Assembly (NCBI RefSeq): GCF_020404745.1
Contig: NZ_JAIZAP010000001.1
Coordinates: 372,001 to 436,000, forward strand
Length of the DNA: 64,000 nt
Source: Aquibacillus saliphilus
GTDB lineage: Bacteria; Bacillota; Bacilli; Bacillales; Amphibacillaceae
Direction: 5' to 3'
Shown: positions 21,245-29,110 of the stretch, in pieces
Position numbering within the stretch: position 1 is the stretch's first letter
Layout: each line of letters opens with the position of its first letter
Made by a program: the position numbers and the translations under genes
Notes under the pieces: generated by a model
The model's input: the letters and a program-made list of their open reading frames with translations, nothing else
Databases searched by the model: none
What the model was told of the DNA's origin: nothing

Positions 21245-22015
21245 TTATATCCCACCATAGCGACGTTTTCTTTGTTGATAATCGCTAAGTGCTTTTTCAA
21301 ATAAACTTTCATCAAAATCAGGCCAATATGCATCGGTAAACCAAAATTCTGTATAAGCAGATTGCCATAACAGAAAATTACTAAGACGCTGCTCTCCACT
21401 AGTGCGTATTAATAAATCAGGGTCCCGTAAATGTTTTGTATAAAGATAGTCATTAAATAAAGTTTCATCAATTTCATCAATTGACAAATTATCGGATTTT
21501 ATATCGGTAGCGACATCTTTAATTGCTTGTATAATTTCATATCTACTACCATAATTTAATGCAATATTTAGAATCAAACCATTATTTGAACTAGTTCTCT
21601 CTTTTGCTTCTTGTACTGACTTTCGAGTATGTATTGGTAATTCATTACAATCACCAATCGTTTGTATCCTTACATTTTCTTTAATCATTTCTGGTAAATA
21701 TGTATTTAGAAACTCCATTGGTAATTTCATTAAATAATCCACTTCACTCTTTGGACGTTTCCAATTTTCTGTCGAGAAGGCATACAGTGTAAGGATTTTG
21801 ACCTTATTTTTATTAGCAATCCTTACTATATTTTTCACGTTATCCATACCTTGTTTATGACCAGCAAAACGAGGTAGTCCACGTCTTTTAGCCCAACGAC
21901 CATTACCATCCATTATAATAGCAACATGTTCTGGCAAATTATCTTGCTTTAGTTTTTGTTTGTTTGTTTGATCCGCTGTTTTTTTATTAAGAAACGGAAG
22001 TTTAATTAGTAGCAT
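21245..22015 (-). CDS. uppS: Undecaprenyl diphosphate synthase (cis-prenyltransferase)
   Basis: 256 residues. It extends farnesyl diphosphate with eight isopentenyl units to the C55 carrier lipid for cell wall synthesis. Signature motifs: IIMDGNGRWAKRRG with catalytic Asp, FAGHKQGMD, LTLYAFSTENWKRP and DLLIRTSGEQRLSNFLLWQ. Start chosen at ATG 22015, 8 nt from GGAGG; the ORF extends to 22057 but has no ribosome site there. It is separated from frr by 207 nt containing a terminator-like hairpin. Confidence 0.97.
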   Translation of the reverse strand: MLLIKLPFLNKKTADQTNKQKLKQDNLPEHVAIIMDGNGRWAKRRGLPRFAGHKQGMDNVKNIVRIANKNKVKILTLYAFSTENWKRPKSEVDYLMKLPMEFLNTYLPEMIKENVRIQTIGDCNELPIHTRKSVQEAKERTSSNNGLILNIALNYGSRYEIIQAIKDVATDIKSDNLSIDEIDETLFNDYLYTKHLRDPDLLIRTSGEQRLSNFLLWQSAYTEFWFTDAYWPDFDESLFEKALSDYQQRKRRYGGI

Positions 22016-22168
22016 AATAAATCCTCCATAAATGCCTAGCAACATATATAATATCATACAAGTATATAACTTTTCTTAAATAAATTAAAGAAACCTTAAC
22101 GCGGCGATTGGACTGTTGCTCAAAACGTTTTATTTAATTTTGTTTAAACATTCCTAATTACAAGCAAA

Positions 22169-22190
22169 GACCCCCTTTTTAAAGAGGGTC
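22169..22190 (-). terminator. Terminator-like hairpin after frr
   Basis: Arms GACCCTCT and AGGGGGTC with an A/T loop, followed by TTTGCTTGT on the minus strand. It begins 32 nt after the frr stop. The U tail is short, so termination may be partial. The rest of the gap to uppS shows no clear promoter. Confidence 0.55.
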
Positions 22191-22222
22191 GTTATTCATA
22201 TCTTATAATACATGTTATCAGC

Positions 22223-22780
22223 TTAAACTTCCATTATTTCTTTTTCTTTTCCATCAACAAGTTTATCAACTTCAATTATATGCTTATCTGTTTCTTGTTG
22301 AACATCGTCCTGAAAACCACGTAGGTCATCCTCTGTTATATCACCATTTTTTTCTGCCTTCTTTAGCTGATCGTTAGACTCTCTGCGGATATTTCTGACC
22401 TGAACTTTCGCTTCCTCAGCATACTTCCCTACGACCTTCACAAGTTCTTTACGCCTCTCTTCCGTTAAAGCAGGAATGTTAAGACGAATTACATTTCCAT
22501 CACTAGATGGAGACAAACCTAAATCAGCTTTCTGAATCGCTTTTTCGATATCACCAGTAGAAGATTTATCAAACGGTGTAATTACTAAAAGTCGTGCTTC
22601 TGGAACAGAGATAGAAGATAATTGATTTAAGGGCGTAGGCGCACCATAATAATCTACAAATATACCATTTAGGATTGCAGGGTTTGCTCTTCCAGCTCTT
22701 ACAGTGGCTAATTGTTTAGAAAATGCTTGTACAGCTTGGGACATTTTTGACTTTGTTTCACTAATTATTTCTTTGGACAT
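22223..22780 (-). CDS. frr: Ribosome recycling factor
   Basis: 185 residues, standard RRF size. With EF-G it splits the post-termination ribosome. Family features: long three-helix bundle, [20 protein letters not shown] near the first hinge, and [23 protein letters not shown] in the second part. It starts 2 nt after the pyrH stop and is surely co-transcribed with it, the universal pyrH-frr pair. Confidence 0.98.
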   Translation of the reverse strand: MSKEIISETKSKMSQAVQAFSKQLATVRAGRANPAILNGIFVDYYGAPTPLNQLSSISVPEARLLVITPFDKSSTGDIEKAIQKADLGLSPSSDGNVIRLNIPALTEERRKELVKVVGKYAEEAKVQVRNIRRESNDQLKKAEKNGDITEDDLRGFQDDVQQETDKHIIEVDKLVDGKEKEIMEV

Positions 22781-22782
22781 TT

Positions 22783-23505
22783 TTATTTCCCCCTTATAAT
22801 TGTTCCGATTTTTTCGCCTAAGACGGCGCGTTTAATATTTCCTTCTTCTGATATAGAGAAGACGAGCAATGGTATATGATTATCCATACACAAAGAAGAT
22901 GCAGTAGAATCCATTACACCCAAACCTTCATTTAACACTTCTAAATATGATAATTCCTCATATTTTTTTGCGTCTTTATTCGTTTTAGGGTCGGCAGTAT
23001 AGACACCATCAACATTATTTTTCGCCATTAAAATTACATCGGCCTCAACCTCAGCCGCTCGTAAAGCTGCTGTTGTATCAGTTGAGAAGTAAGGATTTCC
23101 TGTACCAGCAGCAAAAATAACGACACGCTTTTTTTCTAGATGACGTATTGCCTTTCTTCTTATATAAGGCTCTGCTACCTGTCTCATCTCAATTGATGTT
23201 TGTACCCGTGTTGGGATACCGGAATTTTCAAGACTATCTTGAAGTGCTAAAGAATTCATAACTGTAGCCAACATACCCATATAGTCTGCATTGGCACGGT
23301 CCATTCCCATTTCACTTCCAACCTTACCTCGCCATATATTACCTCCACCGACGACTACAGCAATTTCGACACCTAACTCAGCAATTTCTTTTACTTGGGT
23401 GGCTATTGATTGGATCACTTTTGGTTCTATTCCATACCCTTGTTCACCACTTAAAGCTTCTCCACTTAATTTTAACACAATTCTACGATAGCGAGCAGTT
23501 GTCAT
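22783..23505 (-). CDS. pyrH: UMP kinase
   Basis: 240 residues. It phosphorylates UMP to UDP with ATP; bacterial hexameric amino-acid-kinase fold. Motifs: [13 protein letters not shown] at the N-terminus, [28 protein letters not shown], and [16 protein letters not shown]. Start chosen at ATG 23505 (MTTARYRR), 6 nt from GGAGG; the longer frame would begin upstream of the ribosome site. A TATAAT hexamer at 23537-23542 could be its -10 box, but no good -35 accompanies it. It lies downstream of the tsf terminator. Confidence 0.97.
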   Translation of the reverse strand: MTTARYRRIVLKLSGEALSGEQGYGIEPKVIQSIATQVKEIAELGVEIAVVVGGGNIWRGKVGSEMGMDRANADYMGMLATVMNSLALQDSLENSGIPTRVQTSIEMRQVAEPYIRRKAIRHLEKKRVVIFAAGTGNPYFSTDTTAALRAAEVEADVILMAKNNVDGVYTADPKTNKDAKKYEELSYLEVLNEGLGVMDSTASSLCMDNHIPLLVFSISEEGNIKRAVLGEKIGTIIRGK

Positions 23506-23689
23506 AATTACCTCCATCATGATATGTACTTTTTCTATTATAATAACTTAAATTTCAACAATTATCATTGCTTTGCACTTAAGTTTATCGTTTAATTGTT
23601 TTCTTTTTAGTCTATTCAATTTACAAGTAGTAATAATATCGCCAATAAATTGCTTTTTGATAACTTTTTAGTATTCTATTTTCTCCTTG

Positions 23690-23717
23690 AAAATAGGGAA
23701 CACCAAGTGTCCCCTAT
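23690..23717 (-). terminator. Terminator of tsf
   Basis: Stem with arms ATAGGGGACAC and GTGTTCCCTAT (one G-U pair) and a TTG loop, followed by TTTTC. It begins about 10 nt after the tsf stop. Confidence 0.7.
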
Positions 23718-23726
23718 CAATGATAC

Positions 23727-24611
23727 TTATTTTTTAACTTGATTCATTACTTCTTCTGCAAAGTTATCTTCACGTTTTTCCATACCTTCGCCTACTTCGT
23801 AACGAACAAATCCTTTTAGACTTGCACCCTTGGATTCAAGTATTTGCTTAACTTTTTGATCAGGATCTTTTACAAACCCTTGTTCTAGCAAACAAATTTC
23901 TTCAAAGTATTTACTAAGTCGACCTTCTACCATTTTTTCAACAATTTTTTCTGGTTTTCCTTCATTTAACGCTTGAGTTTTTAACATTTCGCGTTCCTTT
24001 TCTACCTCATCCTCTGATACTGCATCACGCGACACATAGCGAGGATTAACAGCAGCAACATGCATTGCAATATCCTTAGCTGTTTCTTCATCATTAGAAC
24101 CCTCTAAAAGCGTTATTGCGCCAATATTACCACCCATGTGAATGTATGCGCCAAATGAATCACTATCTGTTTTTTCAAAAATTGTAAATCGGCGTAATGA
24201 AAGTTTTTCACCAATTTTAGCGATATTTGAATTGATGTATTGCTCCAAGTTTTCTCCATCTCCATGAAGATTTTGCTGTAGAGCAACTTCTACAGACTCT
24301 GGTTTTTGATTTAACAGGTGTTTCCCAATTTCACTAAGTAAGTTTTTAAATTGATCATTTTTAGTAACAAAATCCGTTTCGCAATTAACTTCTAGTAATA
24401 CAGCAGTGTTACCAGCCACTTCAACGTGAGCAGAACCTTCTGCAGCTATACGATCAGCTTTTTTTGCAGCTTTAGAAATTCCTTTTTCACGAAGAAAGTC
24501 AGCAGCCTTATCAATATCACCATCTGTTTCTTGTAGAGCCTTTTTACAATCCATCATTCCAGCACCAGTTTTTTCACGTAATTCTTTAACCATTTTAGCA
24601 GTTACAGCCAT
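23727..24611 (-). CDS. tsf: Elongation factor Ts
   Basis: 294 residues, as in B. subtilis (293). Guanine nucleotide exchange factor for EF-Tu. The N-terminal UBA-like domain has [20 protein letters not shown], followed by the core with [17 protein letters not shown], then [14 protein letters not shown]. It starts with a perfect AAGGAGGA site. It is separated from rpsB by 227 nt, including a terminator, so expression depends on readthrough or a promoter not identified here. Confidence 0.98.
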   Translation of the reverse strand: MAVTAKMVKELREKTGAGMMDCKKALQETDGDIDKAADFLREKGISKAAKKADRIAAEGSAHVEVAGNTAVLLEVNCETDFVTKNDQFKNLLSEIGKHLLNQKPESVEVALQQNLHGDGENLEQYINSNIAKIGEKLSLRRFTIFEKTDSDSFGAYIHMGGNIGAITLLEGSNDEETAKDIAMHVAAVNPRYVSRDAVSEDEVEKEREMLKTQALNEGKPEKIVEKMVEGRLSKYFEEICLLEQGFVKDPDQKVKQILESKGASLKGFVRYEVGEGMEKREDNFAEEVMNQVKK

Positions 24612-24792
24612 TTTAAATTCCTCCTTATAGAAATAATTCCTTTTTAGAATAAAGCTTAAACAAGCTGACTATTAATTATTTTAAAAGTCACAGTATATAA
24701 GAGTAGCTAACCTTAAGATGTTCACCAACTACATAACTAATCATACATACTAAATGAAGCGAATGGATGATCTATCCATTATATTTGTCTTT

Positions 24793-24827
24793 AAAAAAGG
24801 TGATAAAAGGTTCCCCTCTTATCACCT
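24793..24827 (-). terminator. Terminator between rpsB and tsf
   Basis: A 9-bp perfect stem with arms AGGTGATAA and TTATCACCT and a 12-nt loop, followed by six T on the minus strand. It starts 12 nt after rpsB. This position in an rpsB-tsf operon is common in Bacillus and sets the S2 to EF-Ts ratio (inference). Confidence 0.85.
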
Positions 24828-24838
24828 CAACCTTTTGA

Positions 24839-25579
24839 TTAATCTTTTGCAGTTTCAGCTACTTCTTCAGCTTGAACTTCAGCTTCTTCGGTAACTTCCC
24901 CTTGCTTTGCTTCTAAAATAGCATCCGCCATTTTACTAGTAAGAAGTTTGACTGCACGAATAGCATCATCATTAGCTGGGATAACATAATCGATTTCATC
25001 AGGATCACAGTTAGTGTCTACAATACCTACAATCGGAATGTTTAATTTGTGAGCTTCTGCTACTGCGATACGTTCCTTGCGAGGATCAATAATGAATAAT
25101 GCATCAGGCAATTTCTTCATTTCTTTAATTCCGCCTAAGAATTTAACAAGACGATCTTTTTCTTTAAGAAGTCCTACAACTTCTTTCTTTGGAAGTACTT
25201 CAAATGTACCGTCTTCTTCCATACGCTCGATATCTTTCAAACGATTGATACGTTTGCGGATTGTTCCGAAGTTTGTTAAAGTACCACCCAACCAACGTTG
25301 GTTAATAAAATACATTCCAGAACGAATTGCTTCATCTTTCACTGATTCTTGAGCTTGTTTCTTAGTACCAACAAAAAGAACAGTACCACCATTTGAAGCA
25401 ATCTCTTTTACGTAGTTATACGCCTCATCTACCTTTTTAACTGTTTTTTGAAGGTCAATGATGTAAATGCCGTTACGCTCAGTGAAGATATATTTCTTCA
25501 TTTTTGGGTTCCAACGACGAGTCTGGTGACCGAAATGTACACCAGCTTCAAGTAATTGTTTCATAGAAATAACTGCCAT
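24839..25579 (-). CDS. rpsB: 30S ribosomal protein S2
   Basis: 246 residues, the B. subtilis length. It binds the 30S head-body junction with S1/S8 neighbours. Signatures: [18 protein letters not shown] at the N-terminus and [20 protein letters not shown] in the C-terminal part; an acidic tail ([15 protein letters not shown]) ends it. The true start is ATG 25579, with AGGAGG 8 nt upstream. The open frame reaches 25726 but would encode a non-homologous 49-residue extension through the leader. Confidence 0.98.
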   Translation of the reverse strand: MAVISMKQLLEAGVHFGHQTRRWNPKMKKYIFTERNGIYIIDLQKTVKKVDEAYNYVKEIASNGGTVLFVGTKKQAQESVKDEAIRSGMYFINQRWLGGTLTNFGTIRKRINRLKDIERMEEDGTFEVLPKKEVVGLLKEKDRLVKFLGGIKEMKKLPDALFIIDPRKERIAVAEAHKLNIPIVGIVDTNCDPDEIDYVIPANDDAIRAVKLLTSKMADAILEAKQGEVTEEAEVQAEEVAETAKD

Positions 25580-25700
25580 GAATAATTTCCTCCTACTTTT
25601 TTTGGTTTTTTTATCCTCCGCCTGATTCATCTTTACATAAGAACTAATTGAATAGCACCTCTTACATAATCCACAAGCGTGTGTAATTAACACCAAAAGT
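25580..25700 (-). promoter_or_regulatory. Candidate S2 autoregulatory leader of rpsB
   Basis: About 115 nt lie between the predicted start of transcription and rpsB. Two mutually exclusive small stems share the ACACAC segment: GTGT/ACAC (25681-25684 with 25690-25693) and CACA/TGTG (25672-25675 with 25680-25683). A purine-rich stretch with CAGGCGGAGG precedes the true SD. Feedback by S2 is an inference from the general logic of ribosomal operons. Confidence 0.4.
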
Positions 25701-25701
25701 A

Positions 25702-25730
25702 AATATACCATATCAATTTCGAGCAATCAA
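25702..25730 (-). promoter_or_regulatory. SigA promoter of rpsB-tsf
   Basis: TTGATT (25725-25730), exactly 17 nt, TATATT (25702-25707) on the minus strand. The -35 box lies just after the swrB stop, so the ribosomal protein genes have a promoter independent of the flagellar operon. Confidence 0.7.
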
Positions 25731-25736
25731 GCATTT

Positions 25737-26240
25737 TTATGAGTTTTTACGATGAAATTTTAACATTAATTCAATCTCTGTCTTCCCGCAGTCAAGTTTT
25801 CTTGCAATAGATTCGACAGACTCTCCTTGATCATAAAGAGTATAAACCTTTCCAGTAATCGATTGTTCAACAGTGTCTTGCACGTCGTCTACTGATGGCG
25901 GTGTGTACTCCGCCGGTTCATTACGTACCTCAGCTTGATATAGCTTACTATTTGTTTGTTTGTTGGTATTATTTTTTTTGTTAACTACTTCTGTCGTTTT
26001 AATAGGCTCATTATCTTCTGACTTCACTTCATCAGAATGATTAATCGCAGAAAGTAATTTATCATTTTCATCTTTTATTTCGAGTAGATAAACTGCTAGC
26101 AAGTCTTCAACTTCTTTTACATGTTGTCTTTTTTCAGATTCAGATTCTAAATAGTCGTTTAAGCGCATTTTATAATTTTTTAAGACAATAAAAAAAGTTA
26201 TATGGAGAAGAAAGCTTATTAATAGTAAAAAATAAATCAT
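25737..26240 (-). CDS. swrB: SwrB-like swarming motility protein
   Basis: 167 residues, identical in length to B. subtilis SwrB (YlxL). One N-terminal transmembrane helix (IYFLLLISFLLHITFFIVL), then a charged coiled coil, a Ser/Asn-rich linker, and a C-terminal helix-turn-helix-like segment (YDQGESVESIARKLDCGKTEIELMLKFH). In B. subtilis SwrB promotes flagellar type III export activation and high SigD activity. Identification rests on architecture and position between sigD and rpsB. Start chosen at ATG 26240 with AAGGGGG upstream; it follows the preceding small gene by 10 nt. Last gene of the fla/che operon. Confidence 0.82.
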   Translation of the reverse strand: MIYFLLLISFLLHITFFIVLKNYKMRLNDYLESESEKRQHVKEVEDLLAVYLLEIKDENDKLLSAINHSDEVKSEDNEPIKTTEVVNKKNNTNKQTNSKLYQAEVRNEPAEYTPPSVDDVQDTVEQSITGKVYTLYDQGESVESIARKLDCGKTEIELMLKFHRKNS

Positions 26241-26250
26241 AGTATCCCCC

Positions 26251-26559
26251 TTAACCATTGAAATCGATTTGACTCCCTAAATAAGGATGATCGGAGCGAT
26301 TTTCCTTCTCCTGAGCTAGATCGTCTTTTTGTTTATCTTGGTTAAGAACACTCTCTTGACCCTCTTTTTTCTTATTCTTAACATTATCCTTTTGATTGTA
26401 ATCATTTACTTTTTTTCGTTTTTCTTGTTCAGACAACAACTGACTACTAGTTATAGAATCTTGAACATGCTGTCCTCTTTGTTGCATTTGTTCTTGAATT
26501 TTCCCTGCATCTTGGATTCTTGGTAATGCTACTTGCATTTCGACCGATTTCCAACTCAT
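26251..26559 (-). CDS. Unrecognised 102-residue hydrophilic protein in the fla/che operon
   Basis: I do not recognise this protein. It begins MSWKSVEMQVALPRIQDAGK, then has Gln-rich helical sequence (IQEQMQQRGQHVQDSI), a Lys/Glu/Asn-rich low-complexity middle, and ends DHPYLGSQIDFNG. No membrane segment, signal peptide or cysteine is present. It lies between sigD (115 nt gap) and swrB (10 nt), a place where B. subtilis has no gene. An AAAGGA site lies about 12 nt before ATG, rather far. The ordered N- and C-terminal ends around a variable middle suggest a real, small adaptor-type protein. Coding potential is supported by intact frame and tight spacing, not by homology. Confidence 0.65.
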   Translation of the reverse strand: MSWKSVEMQVALPRIQDAGKIQEQMQQRGQHVQDSITSSQLLSEQEKRKKVNDYNQKDNVKNKKKEGQESVLNQDKQKDDLAQEKENRSDHPYLGSQIDFNG

Positions 26560-26674
26560 CTGTTAATCGCATCCTTTTAAAATAGTTATGATTTTAAAGC
26601 GACTGAATTGTAGTTTCTCGGCTGTCTATCTAGTAGAATAATGACTCCTAACTTGTATCATCTTAAAAAGAGAA

Positions 26675-27445
26675 CTACCTAGAATGAGATAAATACTTTC
26701 TCAATTTAAAAATTGCTTGTTTATGTATTTGAGAGATTCTGGATGTTGTTAGATCTAGTACATGTCCAATCTCCGTTAAGGTAAGCTCCTCTTTATAAAA
26801 TAAACTAACTACCATTTGTTCTTTTTCATTTAATTCTTTGATTGCAATTTCCATGTCTTGAAGGTTCTCTTGATTAACTACTTTGTTTTCAGGATTGTTT
26901 TTTTCTTCCATCGGAATAATATAACCAATTCCCTCTTTATAGTCATCATTTGAACTTTTGTTTTTTTCTTCAATTGACAATACATTAACAAATAGCGAAT
27001 CTTTGACAGTTGTTTCTACATCTTTTGCAGTTAACCCAATTTCCAACCCAATTTCCTCTGCAGTAGGTTGCCGTTGCAACTTTTGTTCTAAATGTTGTGA
27101 AGTACGATCAATAGTTTTCGCTTTATCACGTACAGACCTTGGAAGCCAATCCTCTTTACGCAATCCATCCATAATAGCTCCACGAATGCGAAATGAAGCA
27201 TAAGTATCAAACTTTAAATCTCTACTTTGATCAAATTTATTAAGTGCATCGAAAAGTCCAAACAAACCTAAACTTGTAATATCATCTTTACTTACGCTAC
27301 TAGGTAAATGAATAGCAATACGTTGAACATGGTATGTCACCAAATGAACATAGCTTGTAATAAGTTGGTTTGCCGTTTCATTATCTTTATTTTTTATCCA
27401 GTTATCCCATAAGTGTTGATTATTAATAGTTTTATTTTTGGACAT
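26675..27445 (-). CDS. sigD: RNA polymerase sigma-D factor (flagellar/motility sigma)
   Basis: 256 residues; B. subtilis SigD has 254. FliA-type sigma-28 factor. Region 2 is seen as SLGLFGLFDALNKFDQSRDLKFDTYASFRIRGAIMDGLR (split across 2.2-2.4), and region 4 as VVSLFYKEELTLTEIGHVLDL followed by TTSRISQIHKQAIFKLRKYL. It directs late flagellar genes, chemoreceptors and autolysins. Start chosen as ATG 27445, 5 nt from GAGGTGG; GTG at 27454 lies within that site. It follows cheD near the operon end, a position that in B. subtilis makes SigD level depend on full-length transcription. Confidence 0.98.
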   Translation of the reverse strand: MSKNKTINNQHLWDNWIKNKDNETANQLITSYVHLVTYHVQRIAIHLPSSVSKDDITSLGLFGLFDALNKFDQSRDLKFDTYASFRIRGAIMDGLRKEDWLPRSVRDKAKTIDRTSQHLEQKLQRQPTAEEIGLEIGLTAKDVETTVKDSLFVNVLSIEEKNKSSNDDYKEGIGYIIPMEEKNNPENKVVNQENLQDMEIAIKELNEKEQMVVSLFYKEELTLTEIGHVLDLTTSRISQIHKQAIFKLRKYLSHSR

Positions 27446-27489
27446 ATTAACCACCTCGTAATTCTTGCTCTTACCTTATCATCTTAAGT

Positions 27490-27987
27490 TTATATTTCTA
27501 TTTCACCCTGGTTAACCTTCTTAATTTTCAACATACCTGTTGATGGGTTAAATTCTATCGTGCGTCCATTATTACCACCAACATCACTGGCTAAAATTGG
27601 AACATGATAGTTACCTAAGTGTTCAACAACCGCTTCAATATTTCTATTTCCTACTCTTAGGATGTTTGTTGAGGAAGGAAATGAAAACATTTGTGCCCCT
27701 CCTGCAATTTTCGCTTTAAGAGCAAATTTTCTAGCACCGTTATCAATCATTGTCTTTACCAATATTTCAATTGCACTATCTGCGTACTTCAATTCATTCA
27801 AATTTTCTCGTTTCGATAACGTAGAATCCGGCAACATTACATGCGCCATCCCAGCAACCTTTAGAGATAAATCATAAATAACTACACCTACACAAGAACC
27901 TAAACCAGAAGTTCTTAATGTGTCTGGAGACCGGGCCACCTTCAAGTCAGCAATTCCTACCTTTACAATTTTAGTTGTTATGCTCAT
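27490..27987 (-). CDS. cheD: Chemoreceptor glutamine deamidase CheD
   Basis: 165 residues. It deamidates glutamines on methyl-accepting receptors and binds CheC. The catalytic cysteine is in the motif LGSCVGVVIYD, with partner His in VAGMAHVMLP and Thr/Ser in the KIAGGAQMF region. It lies 3 nt after cheC and 44 nt before sigD, the B. subtilis cheC-cheD-sigD order. Confidence 0.97.
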   Translation of the reverse strand: MSITTKIVKVGIADLKVARSPDTLRTSGLGSCVGVVIYDLSLKVAGMAHVMLPDSTLSKRENLNELKYADSAIEILVKTMIDNGARKFALKAKIAGGAQMFSFPSSTNILRVGNRNIEAVVEHLGNYHVPILASDVGGNNGRTIEFNPSTGMLKIKKVNQGEIEI

Positions 27988-27990
27988 AAG

Positions 27991-28620
27991 TCAAAAAGCA
28001 CCTAAGGATGCAAATATCTTATCAAATGATTCAGGATCAGGTAATAGGAAAAAGTGCCCTTCTATTTGCTTACTCGTCTCTTCATAATCGTTAAAAGTAG
28101 TGTCGATGATAATCGCGTAATCACTCTCACGCGATAACTCCATCAGACCCTGGGAAAGGATTGCTCCTGCCATGTCGATATTTAGTTCTGGTACGGATGG
28201 CTGCATGTTTATTTGTGTAAAGTCAGATAATGATGACAAGTAGGTTCCTGCTAATATATTTCCAACTTCATGCAATATTGACAAACCCATTTCTGTGAGT
28301 AGAGGCTGATCAAACGAGAAATCTTTATCTCCTGAAATTTGGTGAACGAATTGCTCAGCTTGAGCTGGCGATAACACAAAAAACATACTACCTGGTGCAT
28401 CACCGTTAATTCTAAGAAATACTGATACGATTGTTTCATCTGGCCCACCAACGATCTCCATCGTTTCGTCAAAGCTAAGCACCCGGACAGACGGAACTTT
28501 CATATCAATCTTTCTTTTTAATAGTTTAGATAGGGATGTTGCAGCATTACCCGACCCAATATTTCCAATTTCCTTTAATATATCTAATTGATAACTAGTT
28601 AGCTTTTCTATAAAAGACAT
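27991..28620 (-). CDS. cheC: CheY-P phosphatase CheC
   Basis: 209 residues. Both phosphatase half-sites of the CheC/FliY/CheX family are present: EIGNIGSGNAATSLSKLL (residues 17-34) and the second, HEVGNILAGTYLSSLSDF (near 120). CheC removes phosphate from CheY weakly and is stimulated by CheD. It lies 5 nt after cheW. Confidence 0.97.
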   Translation of the reverse strand: MSFIEKLTSYQLDILKEIGNIGSGNAATSLSKLLKRKIDMKVPSVRVLSFDETMEIVGGPDETIVSVFLRINGDAPGSMFFVLSPAQAEQFVHQISGDKDFSFDQPLLTEMGLSILHEVGNILAGTYLSSLSDFTQINMQPSVPELNIDMAGAILSQGLMELSRESDYAIIIDTTFNDYEETSKQIEGHFFLLPDPESFDKIFASLGAF

Positions 28621-28625
28621 AACGA

Positions 28626-29096
28626 TTACCCTTCTACGCTCTGTAAATGATCAACTTCTTGACTAGATAATACTTTTTCGATATTCAACAACATTAGTAG
28701 ACGTGAATCAATTTTAGCAACACCCTCTATATAATCTACATCTACTGTACCGATAACTTCTGGGGCAGGCTCAATCGCATTTTCAGGGATATCAATAACA
28801 TCATATGCGGCATCTACGACAAAGCCTACTTCCATATTATTAATATAAACAATAATAATCCTTGTGCTATTTGTAAATTCCGTTTTTTCAATACTGAATC
28901 GTTTTCGCAGATCAATAATTGGTGTAACCACTCCCCTAAGATTAATTACGCCTATTATAAAGTCCTCTGTTTGGGGAACCCTAGTAATGTGTTGCATTCG
29001 TTCAATTGAACCAACTTGTTGTACAGGAATAGCATATTCTTCATTATTCAATTCAAAAACAATAGCCTTAATATCTTGTTTATTCACTTCTGACAT
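28626..29096 (-). CDS. cheW: Chemotaxis coupling protein CheW
   Basis: 156 residues; two SH3-like beta subdomains. It links CheA to receptors at the pole. Typical sequence: IKAIVFELNNEEYAIPVQQV, then RVPQTEDFIIGVINLRGVVT and IIDLRKRF. Start chosen at ATG 29096, 7 nt after GGGGGG; the frame extends to 29111 without a ribosome site. It follows cheA by 14 nt. Confidence 0.97.
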   Translation of the reverse strand: MSEVNKQDIKAIVFELNNEEYAIPVQQVGSIERMQHITRVPQTEDFIIGVINLRGVVTPIIDLRKRFSIEKTEFTNSTRIIIVYINNMEVGFVVDAAYDVIDIPENAIEPAPEVIGTVDVDYIEGVAKIDSRLLMLLNIEKVLSSQEVDHLQSVEG

Positions 29097-29110
29097 AGTA
29101 ATGCCCCCCA

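Noticed and set aside
25580-25726. Longer rpsB reading frame with a 49-residue N-terminal extension
   Set aside because: S2 proteins start at [13 protein letters not shown], where a perfect SD exists; the extension runs through the leader and promoter.
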